A stretch of 37,502 bases of DNA, taken from positions 1 to 37,502 of the forward strand of contig CAMWID010000032.1 of assembly GCA_947174235.1 (NCBI GenBank). The letters are read 5' to 3'. The notes under the pieces were generated by a model. The model searched no databases. It saw only the letters and a list, made by a program, of their open reading frames with translations, and was not told the origin of the DNA. Origin of the DNA: an uncultured Porphyromonadaceae bacterium. Lineage in GTDB: Bacteria > Bacteroidota > Bacteroidia > Bacteroidales > Muribaculaceae. Below are positions 1 to 8,652 of this stretch, piece after piece (position 1 is the stretch's first letter; each line of letters opens with the position of its first letter). A program made the position numbers and the translations under genes.

Positions 1-356
1 TCAACTCGAAAATATGACGAAATCTTGAAAAAGAAAAAAGTTTAAACAACTTCAATATTTTTGATCATCAGGAGCGGAATTTATTATGAATTGTACAGAC
101 AAAATTAAGTAATCTGTCCTTTTTCTCTGATAAACTGATCAATAAATCAATATTATTAATAAATATTAACAATGTTGATTGCTATAAATTTTCAGATCTG
201 TTGTAATTTTGGACTTCACTTGCAAAGCTTTGATTTTTTAATCGCTGTGAAATTTCGCCACAACCTACAAGCATGTAATGCAAATAGTATGGCGTAAATA
301 TAAAGCTGAATTTTTTACACTGAATACTTGTTCAAAATTTTATAAAACCAACAGAC
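1..356. other. AT-rich upstream region without a recognisable gene
   Basis: No convincing coding sequence was found in this stretch on either strand. It is strongly AT-rich and lies directly upstream of the exported-protein cassette that begins at 357. The only pattern worth noting is a Bacteroidota-type -7 motif at 204-211, listed separately. A weak ACAGA/TCTGT inverted repeat near 99-118 precedes a short T run (119-125) and could be the tail of a terminator for a gene left of the window. Its stem is too short to assert. Confidence 0.5.
179..211 (+). promoter_or_regulatory. Candidate promoter of the exported caspase cassette
   Basis: TAATTTTG at 204-211 matches the Bacteroidota -7 consensus TAnnTTTG. 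A TTG at 179-181 lies 22 nt upstream, one base longer than the usual 19-21 nt spacing. If real, the 5' leader of the first gene would be about 140 nt. Several other TTTG words occur downstream (for example near 228-232), so this assignment is tentative. Confidence 0.3.
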
Positions 357-998
357 ATGAAAAAGATTATTACCTCGCTCATGATGCTCATGATGCTTTT
401 GCCTGCCTATGCGGATGATGTGCAGAAATCTCTTGACAAAGCTCTTCAGAAGGCTCAGAAGAAAGAGATGAAGCAAAAAATGAAAGACTATAAGAAGGAC
501 GGCTATGAAGTCATGGGGAGCCGTACGATGGAAGTGGCTCTTCTCAAACACTACAGCAAGCTTAACGAGCTTGGAGATGACGGCGCCGTGTTTGAAGGGT
601 ATTCCTCCGGTACAAAATCCAAAAATTCAGCGGAACAGATGGCGATCAACAACGCCACTATCAAATACGCGCAGAAAGCCGGCAGCACTGTAAAGGGTAG
701 AGTGGTGACCGACATCTTTGCTGACGGCACCGGGGATGATTCCGAATTTGAGAAATTCTATGCCGCTTACGAGCGCCTTGTGGAGCAGAAAGTTAAAAAT
801 GTGCTTGTGCCCAGCTATTCTGTCATCAGAAAAAATGCCGACGGCACATATGAGCTGCAGGCGTTTTTCATAGTGGATGAAAACAAGGCACGCGCTGCCC
901 GTAAGGCTGCTCTTGAGAATGCTCTGACTGAAAGCCAGCTCGCACAAAAATATGCCGATTCAGTGAGAGACTTTATAAATGACCGTGTGGAAGACTGA
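357..998 (+). CDS. Exported LPP20/FlgT_N-like hypothetical protein
   Basis: The 213-residue product begins with a clear signal peptide (MKKI..., hydrophobic core with repeated Met/Leu, probable cleavage after PAYA). A Lys/Gln-rich helical stretch follows (residues about 22-48). The central region (about 75-175) contains a pattern of an Ala/Asn-rich helix, VKGRVVTDIF, and later a YELQAFFIVDE strand. This resembles LPP20/FlgT N-terminal type SHS2-like folds, where an exported protein carries a helix followed by strands. The C-terminus is charged and helical. It is the first gene of a same-strand group with a propeller/OmpA protein, a caspase-like protein, a DUF4384 protein and a transglutaminase-like protein. 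No catalytic residues are evident. The family assignment is by appearance only; the export prediction is solid, the function unknown. Confidence 0.6.
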   Translation: MKKIITSLMMLMMLLPAYADDVQKSLDKALQKAQKKEMKQKMKDYKKDGYEVMGSRTMEVALLKHYSKLNELGDDGAVFEGYSSGTKSKNSAEQMAINNATIKYAQKAGSTVKGRVVTDIFADGTGDDSEFEKFYAAYERLVEQKVKNVLVPSYSVIRKNADGTYELQAFFIVDENKARAARKAALENALTESQLAQKYADSVRDFINDRVED

Positions 999-1071
999 TG
1001 CATAGTCATACCGAGATACGGGGTAATCACCCCTGTTGATCTCTGAATAGTTTAATCAATATTGCTTTAAA

Positions 1072-3165
1072 ATGAAAATCAAGACTATCGCATCGTCAAT
1101 ATTTTGTGTGTCGATGGTTGTCGCAGTGCCCTGTGCATATGCGCAGGAAACTGTCGCACAGCCGACACCCAAGGTGGATTATGTCTTCAAAATGAAGACT
1201 ACCCCGATCAAACTGTCGCCATACAACACAATAGTATATTCCCGTACTCCACAGGAAGTTCTCACAATGAGAGGTGACCAGTTGTATGTGACAAAAAAGA
1301 ATATACTGACATTCAATGTCAATCCGTCCGGGGTCAGCTTCGGACTGGTGGAGCAGGATAAAAAAGGGAAAAGAGAGGCGAATTTCTATTCTACGTCTGC
1401 TCAGAATGAGAAAATCGGCACTTTTGATTCCAAGAAATATGGTCAGCCTGCGGCGATTGTATATACTCCTGACGCCCGTAAGGTAATGGTGGCTACAGAT
1501 CAGGGGCTGTTCATATTCGAGCCAAGGAAAATGACGCTCCTTGACAGGATGGATCTTCCCTTCGTGCCTACAGCCATGTCGATAAGTGACAATGCATATT
1601 ATCTCACCATATCAGGAGGAGACCGTGTGGCGGTATATAATCTCGAACAGAAGACGGTGCGTCGCGACTGGACTTATGGCGTAGAAGTCACCGACATGAC
1701 TTTCTCAAAGGGGAGCGGAGAGTTTGCCGTACTGACAGAAGACGGAATGTTGAGTGTCTACGACACGCGGACGTTCAATATCAAGAATACAATAGATGAT
1801 CTCGGGAGCGGAATCGCCTGTGCGTTCAACAACGACGGGAAATATATAGTCGTTGCTACTGCCCCTGATTCACTTGAGATTATCAATCTTGTGCGTCCGT
1901 CAGACCGTAACACCCTTCCGGTGGAAGGTGGTGGAGTGAGCGACATCGAGTTTATAAAAGATACTGAAGGCAACTCCATACTTGTCTATACCGGAGATAT
2001 GATGCTTCACGCACGCCGCATGCAGGATCTTGAACCCCATTTCGCCAAGCTGATTTCCGATGAGGTAGACCAGATGATGGCTGACTGGGAAAAGATGATG
2101 CCGGGAGAGAGCATGGATGACTACAGGCTTCGTGTCAATGAGGAGACCCGCGCGCGCCAGCGTCGTCTTTTCGAGGATGAGATCTCCACTCAGCTTGCCG
2201 GCGACCTTCTTGCCGGAGCCACCATGAGCCTCGGTAACTATGACCGTACAAACCAGGTGCTGGCTATAGATTTCTCTACTATGCCGACAATCTATCTTCC
2301 TGTCCCTGAGTCTGACGTGACATCTTTCCATGACGCTGACGATCTTATTCTGTCGGAGGTGCAGTATGGGGTGCTTCCTGACGATACATTCGAGATCGTG
2401 TATGCCAAAGTATTCAACAAGAACGACGGCAAGACATATGAGTATAACAATCATGACCGTGTGGCGATGGATTTCATGGGGGGTGATTCAAACGTCGTTT
2501 CCCTTGAGATACTTCAGCAGCAGCAGATGGAGGAACTGAAACTTCAGGAACTGCGCGAGAAGGTGGTGGAAGAGGCACGCAACACGAGTGTGATCTCCAA
2601 CCACACGAACATCGCGGTCGACTCGAAAGTGGTGCCCGATTATGACGCCAACGGAGAAAAGATACTCAACTATGAGGTGAATTTCACATATCAGGTTGAT
2701 CCGGAATTCTCTGCGGCAGAAGACTTTCCTCCAGGCAAATATCTGGTGGATGAGTCGGGAGCGGCAAGTTCCATGCTCAAGATAGTAAAAGAGGCGTTTG
2801 AAGGAGACTTTGCCCAATATATCAAAGACGGCAAGAAGCTTAAAGTCACAATATCCGGTACGGCGGATGCCACCCCTATCATACGCACGATCGCATATGA
2901 CGGTTCATATGGAGATTTTGAAGACGAACCCATCTATGAGAACGGAGATTTGACAGCCATAACAGTGACGAAGGCAGGAGGTGTGAAAGAAAACAGACAG
3001 CTTGCATTCCTGCGTGCGCAAGGGGTGAAGAACTATCTTCAGAACAATGTCAATAATCTTGACAAGATGGATGCCGATTACGTATTCCGTGTTGACGTGT
3101 CCGAAGGTAAGGGAAGCGAATTCCGCAGGATCACCGCCAACTTCACTTTCATAGACGTATTCTGA
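1072..3165 (+). CDS. Exported beta-propeller (WD40-like) protein with OmpA-like C-terminus
   Basis: This 697-residue protein has a signal peptide ending near CAYA-QE (residue 24). Residues about 50-320 show repeated four-stranded units with WD40/YVTN character (for example VYTPDARKVMVATDQGLFIFE and AFNNDGKYIVVATAPDSLEI), so a beta-propeller is likely. Residues about 338-465 form a module that also occurs in the caspase protein encoded next: a Trp, then a DDYRLRV-type helix, then LxxxxYD, a strand, a VPVP/VNVPL element and a D/NGKxYxY strand. A Gln/Glu-rich helix lies at 483-505. The C-terminal region (about 530-697) ends with features of OmpA-like peptidoglycan-associated domains: a VTISGTADATP strand, then NRQLAFLRAQGVKNYL, then FRVDVSEGKGSEFRR. 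The spacing to the previous gene is 73 nt. A role as a periplasmic, wall-anchored sensor or scaffold is inference. Confidence 0.7.
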   Translation: MKIKTIASSIFCVSMVVAVPCAYAQETVAQPTPKVDYVFKMKTTPIKLSPYNTIVYSRTPQEVLTMRGDQLYVTKKNILTFNVNPSGVSFGLVEQDKKGKREANFYSTSAQNEKIGTFDSKKYGQPAAIVYTPDARKVMVATDQGLFIFEPRKMTLLDRMDLPFVPTAMSISDNAYYLTISGGDRVAVYNLEQKTVRRDWTYGVEVTDMTFSKGSGEFAVLTEDGMLSVYDTRTFNIKNTIDDLGSGIACAFNNDGKYIVVATAPDSLEIINLVRPSDRNTLPVEGGGVSDIEFIKDTEGNSILVYTGDMMLHARRMQDLEPHFAKLISDEVDQMMADWEKMMPGESMDDYRLRVNEETRARQRRLFEDEISTQLAGDLLAGATMSLGNYDRTNQVLAIDFSTMPTIYLPVPESDVTSFHDADDLILSEVQYGVLPDDTFEIVYAKVFNKNDGKTYEYNNHDRVAMDFMGGDSNVVSLEILQQQQMEELKLQELREKVVEEARNTSVISNHTNIAVDSKVVPDYDANGEKILNYEVNFTYQVDPEFSAAEDFPPGKYLVDESGAASSMLKIVKEAFEGDFAQYIKDGKKLKVTISGTADATPIIRTIAYDGSYGDFEDEPIYENGDLTAITVTKAGGVKENRQLAFLRAQGVKNYLQNNVNNLDKMDADYVFRVDVSEGKGSEFRRITANFTFIDVF

Positions 3166-3266
3166 ACGAGCAGAAAGAAGTTGTAGAAATAATCCCGGAA
3201 AAGATTATAAGCTTCAACTTCCATGATTCATTTTCCAGTAAGCCGGAAATATGAATATTCCAATAG

Positions 3267-3293
3267 CTCCCCCGCATGGACGGGGGAGTTTTT
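3267..3293 (+). terminator. Rho-independent terminator-like hairpin before the caspase start
   Basis: CTCCCCCG at 3267-3274 pairs perfectly with CGGGGGAG at 3281-3288 around the 6-nt loop CATGGA. Five T residues follow (3289-3293). This is the standard form of an intrinsic terminator on the + strand. It lies after the propeller/OmpA gene and only 13 nt before the preferred ATG (3307) of the caspase gene. It would fall inside the coding region if the ATG at 3223 were used. It may end the first transcript or attenuate expression of the three downstream genes. Confidence 0.75.
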
Positions 3294-3306
3294 AACCATA
3301 ATTTCT

Positions 3307-5898
3307 ATGATTGACAATAAATATTTCAATAAATTATTTCGTGTGAGGGTGTCGCGTCTCGCGTATCCCGCCCTTGCATTCTCAATACTTGTAGGGGGAG
3401 GCACGTTGACCGCCTTCCCGGTAGATCCGGAGGATCCCGCAGAGATGGTCTCTGCTTCCGGTCCTTCAGCGGAAAACGCGGCGGAACTTTACAGGAAGGT
3501 GAAAGACCTTCAGTTCGAGGGGGCTGACGACGCTTCTTTCTATCCCGCTGTGCTTGCCGCTTTTTCGGAAGCGTTTTCCGTCATCACCGGAGAAGGACAT
3601 GAAGAAGCCGAACTTGATCAGTGTAAGGGTATTTTGCTTGATCTCAACAATACACTTGCAAGGGGAGCGGTGTATTATTCGGTCAACAGCAATTCCTCAG
3701 AGATGACAAAGTTTGCCAAAGCATATGTGGACACTCAGTTGCTTCCGCAGATGGCAGGCGTGGAGTTCAGACGTGACGCCGAGCTTTATCCCGCCATGGT
3801 CTACTGCGCCGCTTCAGGGAGCTATAACGCGGGGGATATCGACAACGCGATAAAATACTTTGAAGAGTATCTTGCCACGGGTGAAAAGAAACAGCGTGAG
3901 CAGGTAAGCCTCTTCTATGGACAGGCACTGCTTAATAAGAAACTATATAACAAAGGTGTGGATGCCATAGTTAAGGCATCTGATGAATATCCGTCGAATT
4001 TCAAGTTGCTGACAATCGCCATGCAGCTTTGTATAGACGGCAACCGCCGCGACCTGCTCGCCCCTCTTGTGGAGCGTGGTCTTGAAGTGAAGCCGGATGA
4101 TGAACGGCTTCTGAATCTTCAGGCTTCGGTATATGAGGACCAGCACAACTATCGCGGGGCTCTCGATATCTATATGAAACTTGAAGAGCTGCATCCCAAC
4201 AGCCTCAGCGTCAATGAATGTGTGGCAAGGTGCTACTATAATCTCGGAACAGGATATTACAACCGGTCTATCTCTGAACTCGACGAGAAAGAAGCTGCGA
4301 AACAGCGTCGGCAGAGCAATGCATATTTTTCAAGTGCGGCAGAGAAATACGAGGAGCTTTCCGCCAATGATCCAAACAATCCCAAATATCTGAAAGCGAT
4401 GGCGACTTCTTACGCCTGTCTCGGCAACAAGTCGAAGGTGGAGAGCATCAACGTTCGCCTTTCCGCCCTCGGACAGCCTACGATGGCTATGAACACAATG
4501 CCTGTGATCATAGGCAACGGTTCGCAGGGATCCAATGCCTCTTCACCGAGAAATATTCCTTCTTATCAGGAATATGCCATGGCGTATGTGCGCGACCAGC
4601 TTAAAGACTGGATGAAACGCGGTGAATTTGAAAAGACTGAAGACTATGAGAAGAGGGTTTCAAAAGAGAATGTCAGAAAAGAACAGGAACGCCTGAGCGA
4701 TATCATAGCCGACAAGTATCTCAAGACTTATGCGAACCAGCTTGCAATTTCGGAACTCAAACTGCAACCATATGATGTGGATCATGAGACCTATGCCGTA
4801 AATTCTGAATTTGGTACGGTGGTGGTGAATGTCCCTCTGAAAAACAGGGAAGCGGAGATTTTTAAAAACAGCTGGGACGAAGTTAAAATCCGCAATCCGA
4901 AGTTTTTTATAAAGCATGACAATATCGCCATAGAGTCGATCTCTTTCATAACACCCGACGGAAAGGAATACGCATACAGGGCTTCAGACCGGAATCAATA
5001 TGAGGGCGACAAAGTGGTCCAGGTGGATATCGCAGATTTCTTCGACAAGCCCGCAGTGTCGTCTCATGATAAAAATGCCGGAAAGACGGGCACCACTTAC
5101 GTGGCTACAGTCAAGAGCGATGTTGATAAGAATATTCCGAAAACATCAGCTGTCAATGAACGCACGCTTGCCCTTGTCATAGCCAATGAGAATTATAGCA
5201 AAGTCGTCAATGTGACAGCCGCCAGCCATGACGGCGAGGTGTTCGCCCAATATTGTAAAGAAACTCTCGGAATCCCCGAAAACCAGGTGCTTGTATATAA
5301 AGACGCCACTTTCGGAGAGACACTTTCCGCAATCAACAAACTGCGTAATTCAGTGAAAGCTCTGGGTGAAGGTGTGGACGTGATTGTGTATTATGCCGGT
5401 CACGGAGTGCCGGACGAAAGCACCAACGATGCATATATGATGCCTGTGGATGCCGATCCTATGGTGATGGCAACCGCATATCCGCTCAAGCAATTCTATA
5501 AGGAACTGAACGGTCTTGGGGCGGACAATATCATGGTCTTTATGGACGCATGTTTCAGCGGAGCCAACAGAGGTGACGGCATGCTTGCCGAAGCCCGTGG
5601 CGTAGTGCTTGTGCCGAAACATGCCGCCCCGGAGGGTAACATGTTTGTATTGAGTGCCGCCGACGGCAAGGAGACGGCGCTCCCGTATAAGGAGAAGAAC
5701 CACGGACTTTTCACCTATTACCTGTTGAAAAAACTTCAGGATTCCAAAGGGCATGCCACCCTTCAGGAACTAAGTGATTATGTCACCACGGAAGTCCGCA
5801 AGACGTCGAGTCTGACCCTCAACAAACCACAGAATCCGAAGATGACGGTGTCAGGAACGATTTCCGGGATGCTGTCGCAGAAAAAACTTCATCCTTAA
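3307..5898 (+). CDS. Exported TPR protein with C-terminal caspase-like (peptidase C14) domain
   Basis: The C-terminal ~240 residues form a caspase/metacaspase-type fold: LALVIANENY first strand, catalytic His in VYYAGHG and catalytic Cys in MDACFSG. These are His727 and Cys777 counted from the alternative ATG at 3223, or His699 and Cys749 from 3307. The middle (about 190-410) is helical and TPR-like (SYNAGDIDNAIKYFEEYL and similar). Residues about 463-592 are the module shared with the preceding propeller protein. I chose ATG 3307 because it gives a normal signal peptide (basic n-region, then YPALAFSILVGGG). The upstream ATG at 3223 would add 28 residues encoded across a terminator hairpin. 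The family cleaves after Arg/Lys or Asp depending on subgroup; the specificity here is unknown. The stop is 9 nt before the DUF4384 gene, so the two are probably co-transcribed. Confidence 0.88.
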   Translation: MIDNKYFNKLFRVRVSRLAYPALAFSILVGGGTLTAFPVDPEDPAEMVSASGPSAENAAELYRKVKDLQFEGADDASFYPAVLAAFSEAFSVITGEGHEEAELDQCKGILLDLNNTLARGAVYYSVNSNSSEMTKFAKAYVDTQLLPQMAGVEFRRDAELYPAMVYCAASGSYNAGDIDNAIKYFEEYLATGEKKQREQVSLFYGQALLNKKLYNKGVDAIVKASDEYPSNFKLLTIAMQLCIDGNRRDLLAPLVERGLEVKPDDERLLNLQASVYEDQHNYRGALDIYMKLEELHPNSLSVNECVARCYYNLGTGYYNRSISELDEKEAAKQRRQSNAYFSSAAEKYEELSANDPNNPKYLKAMATSYACLGNKSKVESINVRLSALGQPTMAMNTMPVIIGNGSQGSNASSPRNIPSYQEYAMAYVRDQLKDWMKRGEFEKTEDYEKRVSKENVRKEQERLSDIIADKYLKTYANQLAISELKLQPYDVDHETYAVNSEFGTVVVNVPLKNREAEIFKNSWDEVKIRNPKFFIKHDNIAIESISFITPDGKEYAYRASDRNQYEGDKVVQVDIADFFDKPAVSSHDKNAGKTGTTYVATVKSDVDKNIPKTSAVNERTLALVIANENYSKVVNVTAASHDGEVFAQYCKETLGIPENQVLVYKDATFGETLSAINKLRNSVKALGEGVDVIVYYAGHGVPDESTNDAYMMPVDADPMVMATAYPLKQFYKELNGLGADNIMVFMDACFSGANRGDGMLAEARGVVLVPKHAAPEGNMFVLSAADGKETALPYKEKNHGLFTYYLLKKLQDSKGHATLQELSDYVTTEVRKTSSLTLNKPQNPKMTVSGTISGMLSQKKLHP

Positions 5899-5907
5899 GA
5901 TTATCTT

Positions 5908-6792
5908 ATGATACGGTTTGACAGAATAGTGACAGTCGCGGCAGCCATTTTTATGGCTGTCACGGCTGTCGCCGCCCCTCCGATAAAGTCGGTTAAGGGT
6001 GAATATACATATTATGGCGACAAATCCACTTCTCCCGCAGAATGTAAACGCCTTGCCCTGGAGGGTGCGCGTCTGGACGCTCTTTCAAAAGAATTTGGCA
6101 CGATTGTCACACAAGACGTGATGCAGGCTGATCGTATAGACTCCAAAGGGGAAAGCAATAAATTCCTTTCGCTTTCGTCTACCGAGGTAAAAGGGGAATG
6201 GATAGCTGACGACGGCGAGCCTGTATATGACATATCCCTTGACAATGAAGACAACTTTGTGGTGCGTTGTGTCGTGAAAGGGAAAGCCCGCGAGATCTCA
6301 AACGAGGCGACTGAATTTGATGCCAGGGTACTTAGAAACGGTACGAAGCCGGGAAATGCCGCTACCGAGTTTTATGACGGAGATGACCTTTACTTGTATT
6401 TCACCGCTCCGGTGGACGGTTTCGTATCCGTATATCTTTCTCTCGAAGATGGGAATGTCTATCAGATGCTCCCTTATCTCGGAGATGTGAAAGGGGAGGC
6501 AAAGGTGAAAAAGGGGTATGATTACGTCTTTTTTGATCCTTCGAAGGCGGAGGGATCTTTCGGTACGCCCGACCAGTTCAGGATAGCGACAGACGGGGTG
6601 ATTGAGTTCAACAAGATTTATGTGGTATTCTCGCCATCTTATTTTGCCAAACCGGTGATGAGATCACAAAACGGAGTGGAGGCGCTGCCGTCGGTCACGG
6701 AAAGTGATTTCTCCAAGTGGCTTGTGAAAACTCGCCGCAACGATCCGAAACTTGGCGTAAAGCAGATGAATTTGAAGATTTATCCCAAATAA
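5908..6792 (+). CDS. Exported DUF4384 protein with FlgT_N/LPP20-like N-terminal domain
   Basis: The 294-residue product has a signal peptide (cleavage near AVAA-PP, residue 23). Residues about 27-130 resemble an LPP20/FlgT_N-type domain: VKGEYTYYG, a Cys/Ala-rich helix ARLDALSKEFGTIV, then VKGEWIADDGEPVYDI and FVVRCVVKGKAREI. Residues about 155-245 match the DUF4384 pattern: GDDLYLYFTAPVDGFVSVYL, then GNVYQMLPY, and a final KIYVVFSP. Proteins with DUF4384 are often encoded beside, or fused to, caspase-like peptidases in Bacteroidota, which fits this position. It sits 9 nt after the caspase gene and 9 nt before the transglutaminase-like gene, so an operon is very likely. It may be a partner or substrate-binding component of the peptidase. 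No enzymatic residues are seen. Confidence 0.78.
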   Translation: MIRFDRIVTVAAAIFMAVTAVAAPPIKSVKGEYTYYGDKSTSPAECKRLALEGARLDALSKEFGTIVTQDVMQADRIDSKGESNKFLSLSSTEVKGEWIADDGEPVYDISLDNEDNFVVRCVVKGKAREISNEATEFDARVLRNGTKPGNAATEFYDGDDLYLYFTAPVDGFVSVYLSLEDGNVYQMLPYLGDVKGEAKVKKGYDYVFFDPSKAEGSFGTPDQFRIATDGVIEFNKIYVVFSPSYFAKPVMRSQNGVEALPSVTESDFSKWLVKTRRNDPKLGVKQMNLKIYPK

Positions 6793-6801
6793 AACAGGAG
6801 T

Positions 6802-8454
6802 ATGATGGATATAAAGAAATTTATATTGATGGGAGCCTTAGCCGGAGGAATGTCGGTACAGGCGCAAGCGCCACAGAGCTTTCAGGAGTTCAGGCAGGGT
6901 ATACTAAATGATTTCCAGGAATTCCGCAGGACTGTGCTTGATCATTATGCAGATTTTCTGAACGGCACCTGGCATGAATATGAACCTTTGGCTCCATTGG
7001 AAAAACCTAAGGCTCCGAAGCCTATGACGGTGCCCGACGTCTCTGTCTCAAAACCGGCAACCGAGCCTGTGAACTTGCCGAAACCTGTTCTCGCTGAACT
7101 TCCGGAATCAAAAGTTGTGCCGGAATCGCCTGAAGAGGTAGAAGATTCAGGCAACAGACCGACCACACCGTTTGACGCACCCAAGACTGTGACTCCGCCG
7201 GAGGCGAAGGATATCGTCCCGCCTACCATAAAAGTAAGACCTGATCTCGGAGGGGCTCCGCTCCTTGCGGCTCTTCCTGACATCCCTCGTCCTGTGGTGC
7301 CGGAAGAAGAGTCTGCGGAAGAGACCCCGGCAGAGGTTCCTGTGCCTGAAGAATCAAGGGCGGGGAAGGAGCCTGTCATATTTTATGGAATGGAGATACT
7401 TGTCCCGCAGGTTAATTTCAAGATAATGCAGTCAATGGGAAGCGTGGCTGATTTCGCCCGCAACTGGAAACTTCTTGACGAACAGGAAGTGGCTGAGTCC
7501 GCATTGGATGCTCTCCGACCCAAGATGGAACAGTTGGGGCTCAATGACTACCTTTCGTATGAATTTCTGTGTGCATATATGGATTCCAAATTCCCGGAAG
7601 CCGCATCAGCACCTAAAATGTCGGCAGTGCATTATCTCCTTTCCCATATGGGATATAACGCACGTATCGCACTGTCTACAAAAACCGGAGATCCGATATT
7701 GCTTATGCCTGCTGTGCAGACCCTCTACGGGAAAGTATACATGACTCTCGGGGGAGAAAGATATTATGTCATGACCGCTCCCGGAGTGAATGTGGCGGGT
7801 TCGCCTATAGCCACGTGCGATCTTCCTAAAATCGCCACGAAAGGGAAGAAATTCGATCTCCGCATAAAAGGATTGAACCTGCCGGTGAAAGAACATAAGT
7901 TTAATGTCAATTATGGTAAACTTTCTCTTTCAGGCAGTGTCAATGAAAACATGATGCCGATAGTCTACCGCTATCCGCAGATGGATACCGCAGACTTCGC
8001 CGAAAGTGAACTTGACTGTGGGCTTAGAAAAAAACTTGTGGCGCAGATAAGGGAACAGCTCGGAGGTATGGACCGGCTTGCCGCCACTAATGAGTTGCTG
8101 CAGTTTGTACAGTCGGGATTTGCCTATGCCACAGATGACTCGTTTCATGGATTCGAGAAACCTTATTTTCTTGAGGAGAACTTTTATTATCCGAAAAATG
8201 ATTGCGAGGACAGGGCGATATTCTATACCTACATGCTTTGGAACGCATTGGGAATAGAGAATCATCTTCTCTTTTATCCCGGTCATGAGAGTGCTTCGGT
8301 AGCGTTGCCGGATAATGTCAGCGGTACTTCTTATGAGCATGACGGGAAGAAATTTTATATCTCGGATCCTACCTATGTGGGTTCCGTGACAGGACAATGT
8401 ATGCCCCAGTTTGTGACGACGGTTCCCAAGATTGATCTTGCTATGCCGAAGTAA
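6802..8454 (+). CDS. Exported transglutaminase/LapG-like cysteine protease with Pro-rich linker
   Basis: The protein has 550 residues with a signal peptide (MDIKKFILMGALAGGMSVQAQA). A long Pro/Glu/Lys-rich, low-complexity segment spans residues about 60-190 and probably acts as an extended spacer. A mixed alpha/beta region covers 195-400. The C-terminal catalytic part shows a transglutaminase-type triad: Cys468 in NDCEDRA, His495 in YPGHESASVAL and Asp522 in YISDPTYVG. The DCED-R-A signature is like that of bacterial transglutaminase-like cysteine proteinases such as LapG. The order Cys-His-Asp and the spacing fit a working enzyme. The gene follows DUF4384 by 9 nt and ends the cassette before a terminator-like hairpin. 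A second peptidase alongside the caspase suggests a proteolytic cascade or envelope remodelling (inference). The neighbouring ATG at 6805 is an equally possible start. Confidence 0.72.
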   Translation: MMDIKKFILMGALAGGMSVQAQAPQSFQEFRQGILNDFQEFRRTVLDHYADFLNGTWHEYEPLAPLEKPKAPKPMTVPDVSVSKPATEPVNLPKPVLAELPESKVVPESPEEVEDSGNRPTTPFDAPKTVTPPEAKDIVPPTIKVRPDLGGAPLLAALPDIPRPVVPEEESAEETPAEVPVPEESRAGKEPVIFYGMEILVPQVNFKIMQSMGSVADFARNWKLLDEQEVAESALDALRPKMEQLGLNDYLSYEFLCAYMDSKFPEAASAPKMSAVHYLLSHMGYNARIALSTKTGDPILLMPAVQTLYGKVYMTLGGERYYVMTAPGVNVAGSPIATCDLPKIATKGKKFDLRIKGLNLPVKEHKFNVNYGKLSLSGSVNENMMPIVYRYPQMDTADFAESELDCGLRKKLVAQIREQLGGMDRLAATNELLQFVQSGFAYATDDSFHGFEKPYFLEENFYYPKNDCEDRAIFYTYMLWNALGIENHLLFYPGHESASVALPDNVSGTSYEHDGKKFYISDPTYVGSVTGQCMPQFVTTVPKIDLAMPK

Positions 8455-8512
8455 AGCATGGTAAGGACAACGGGGTTTTGTTAAGGGTTAGGGGTAACAG
8501 TCCCTAAATGCG

Positions 8513-8551
8513 AAGGAAAGGATGGGATCTAAAATTCTGTCCTTTCTTTTT
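8513..8551 (+). terminator. Terminator-like hairpin after the exported caspase cassette
   Basis: GAAAGGA at 8516-8522 pairs with TCCTTTC at 8540-8546. Pairing extends outward through a G-T wobble and A-T pairs, and the right arm runs into five T residues (8547-8551). A second hairpin, TTAGGGG with TCCCTAA (8488-8507), lies just upstream. Together they probably separate the cassette from the GH18 gene. Confidence 0.6.
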
Positions 8552-8652
8552 GCACATATCCGGATGTATATGCGTTATTAAGAGTAACTGCCTATGAATG
8601 GCATGTGATCCGAATGAAAAGGAAATCATATAAAATTATAACATATATAGTG

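Noticed and set aside
1013..1043. Nested hairpin GAGAT/ATCTC with GGGGT/ACCCC between the first two genes
   Set aside because: No T tract follows and the outer stem is short. It could be an attenuator, but the evidence is too weak to list it as a feature.
8605..8652. N-terminal extension of the GH18 protein from GTG 8605 or ATG 8614
   Set aside because: The extension would place 13-16 extra residues before a standard signal peptide. ATG 8653 is simpler.
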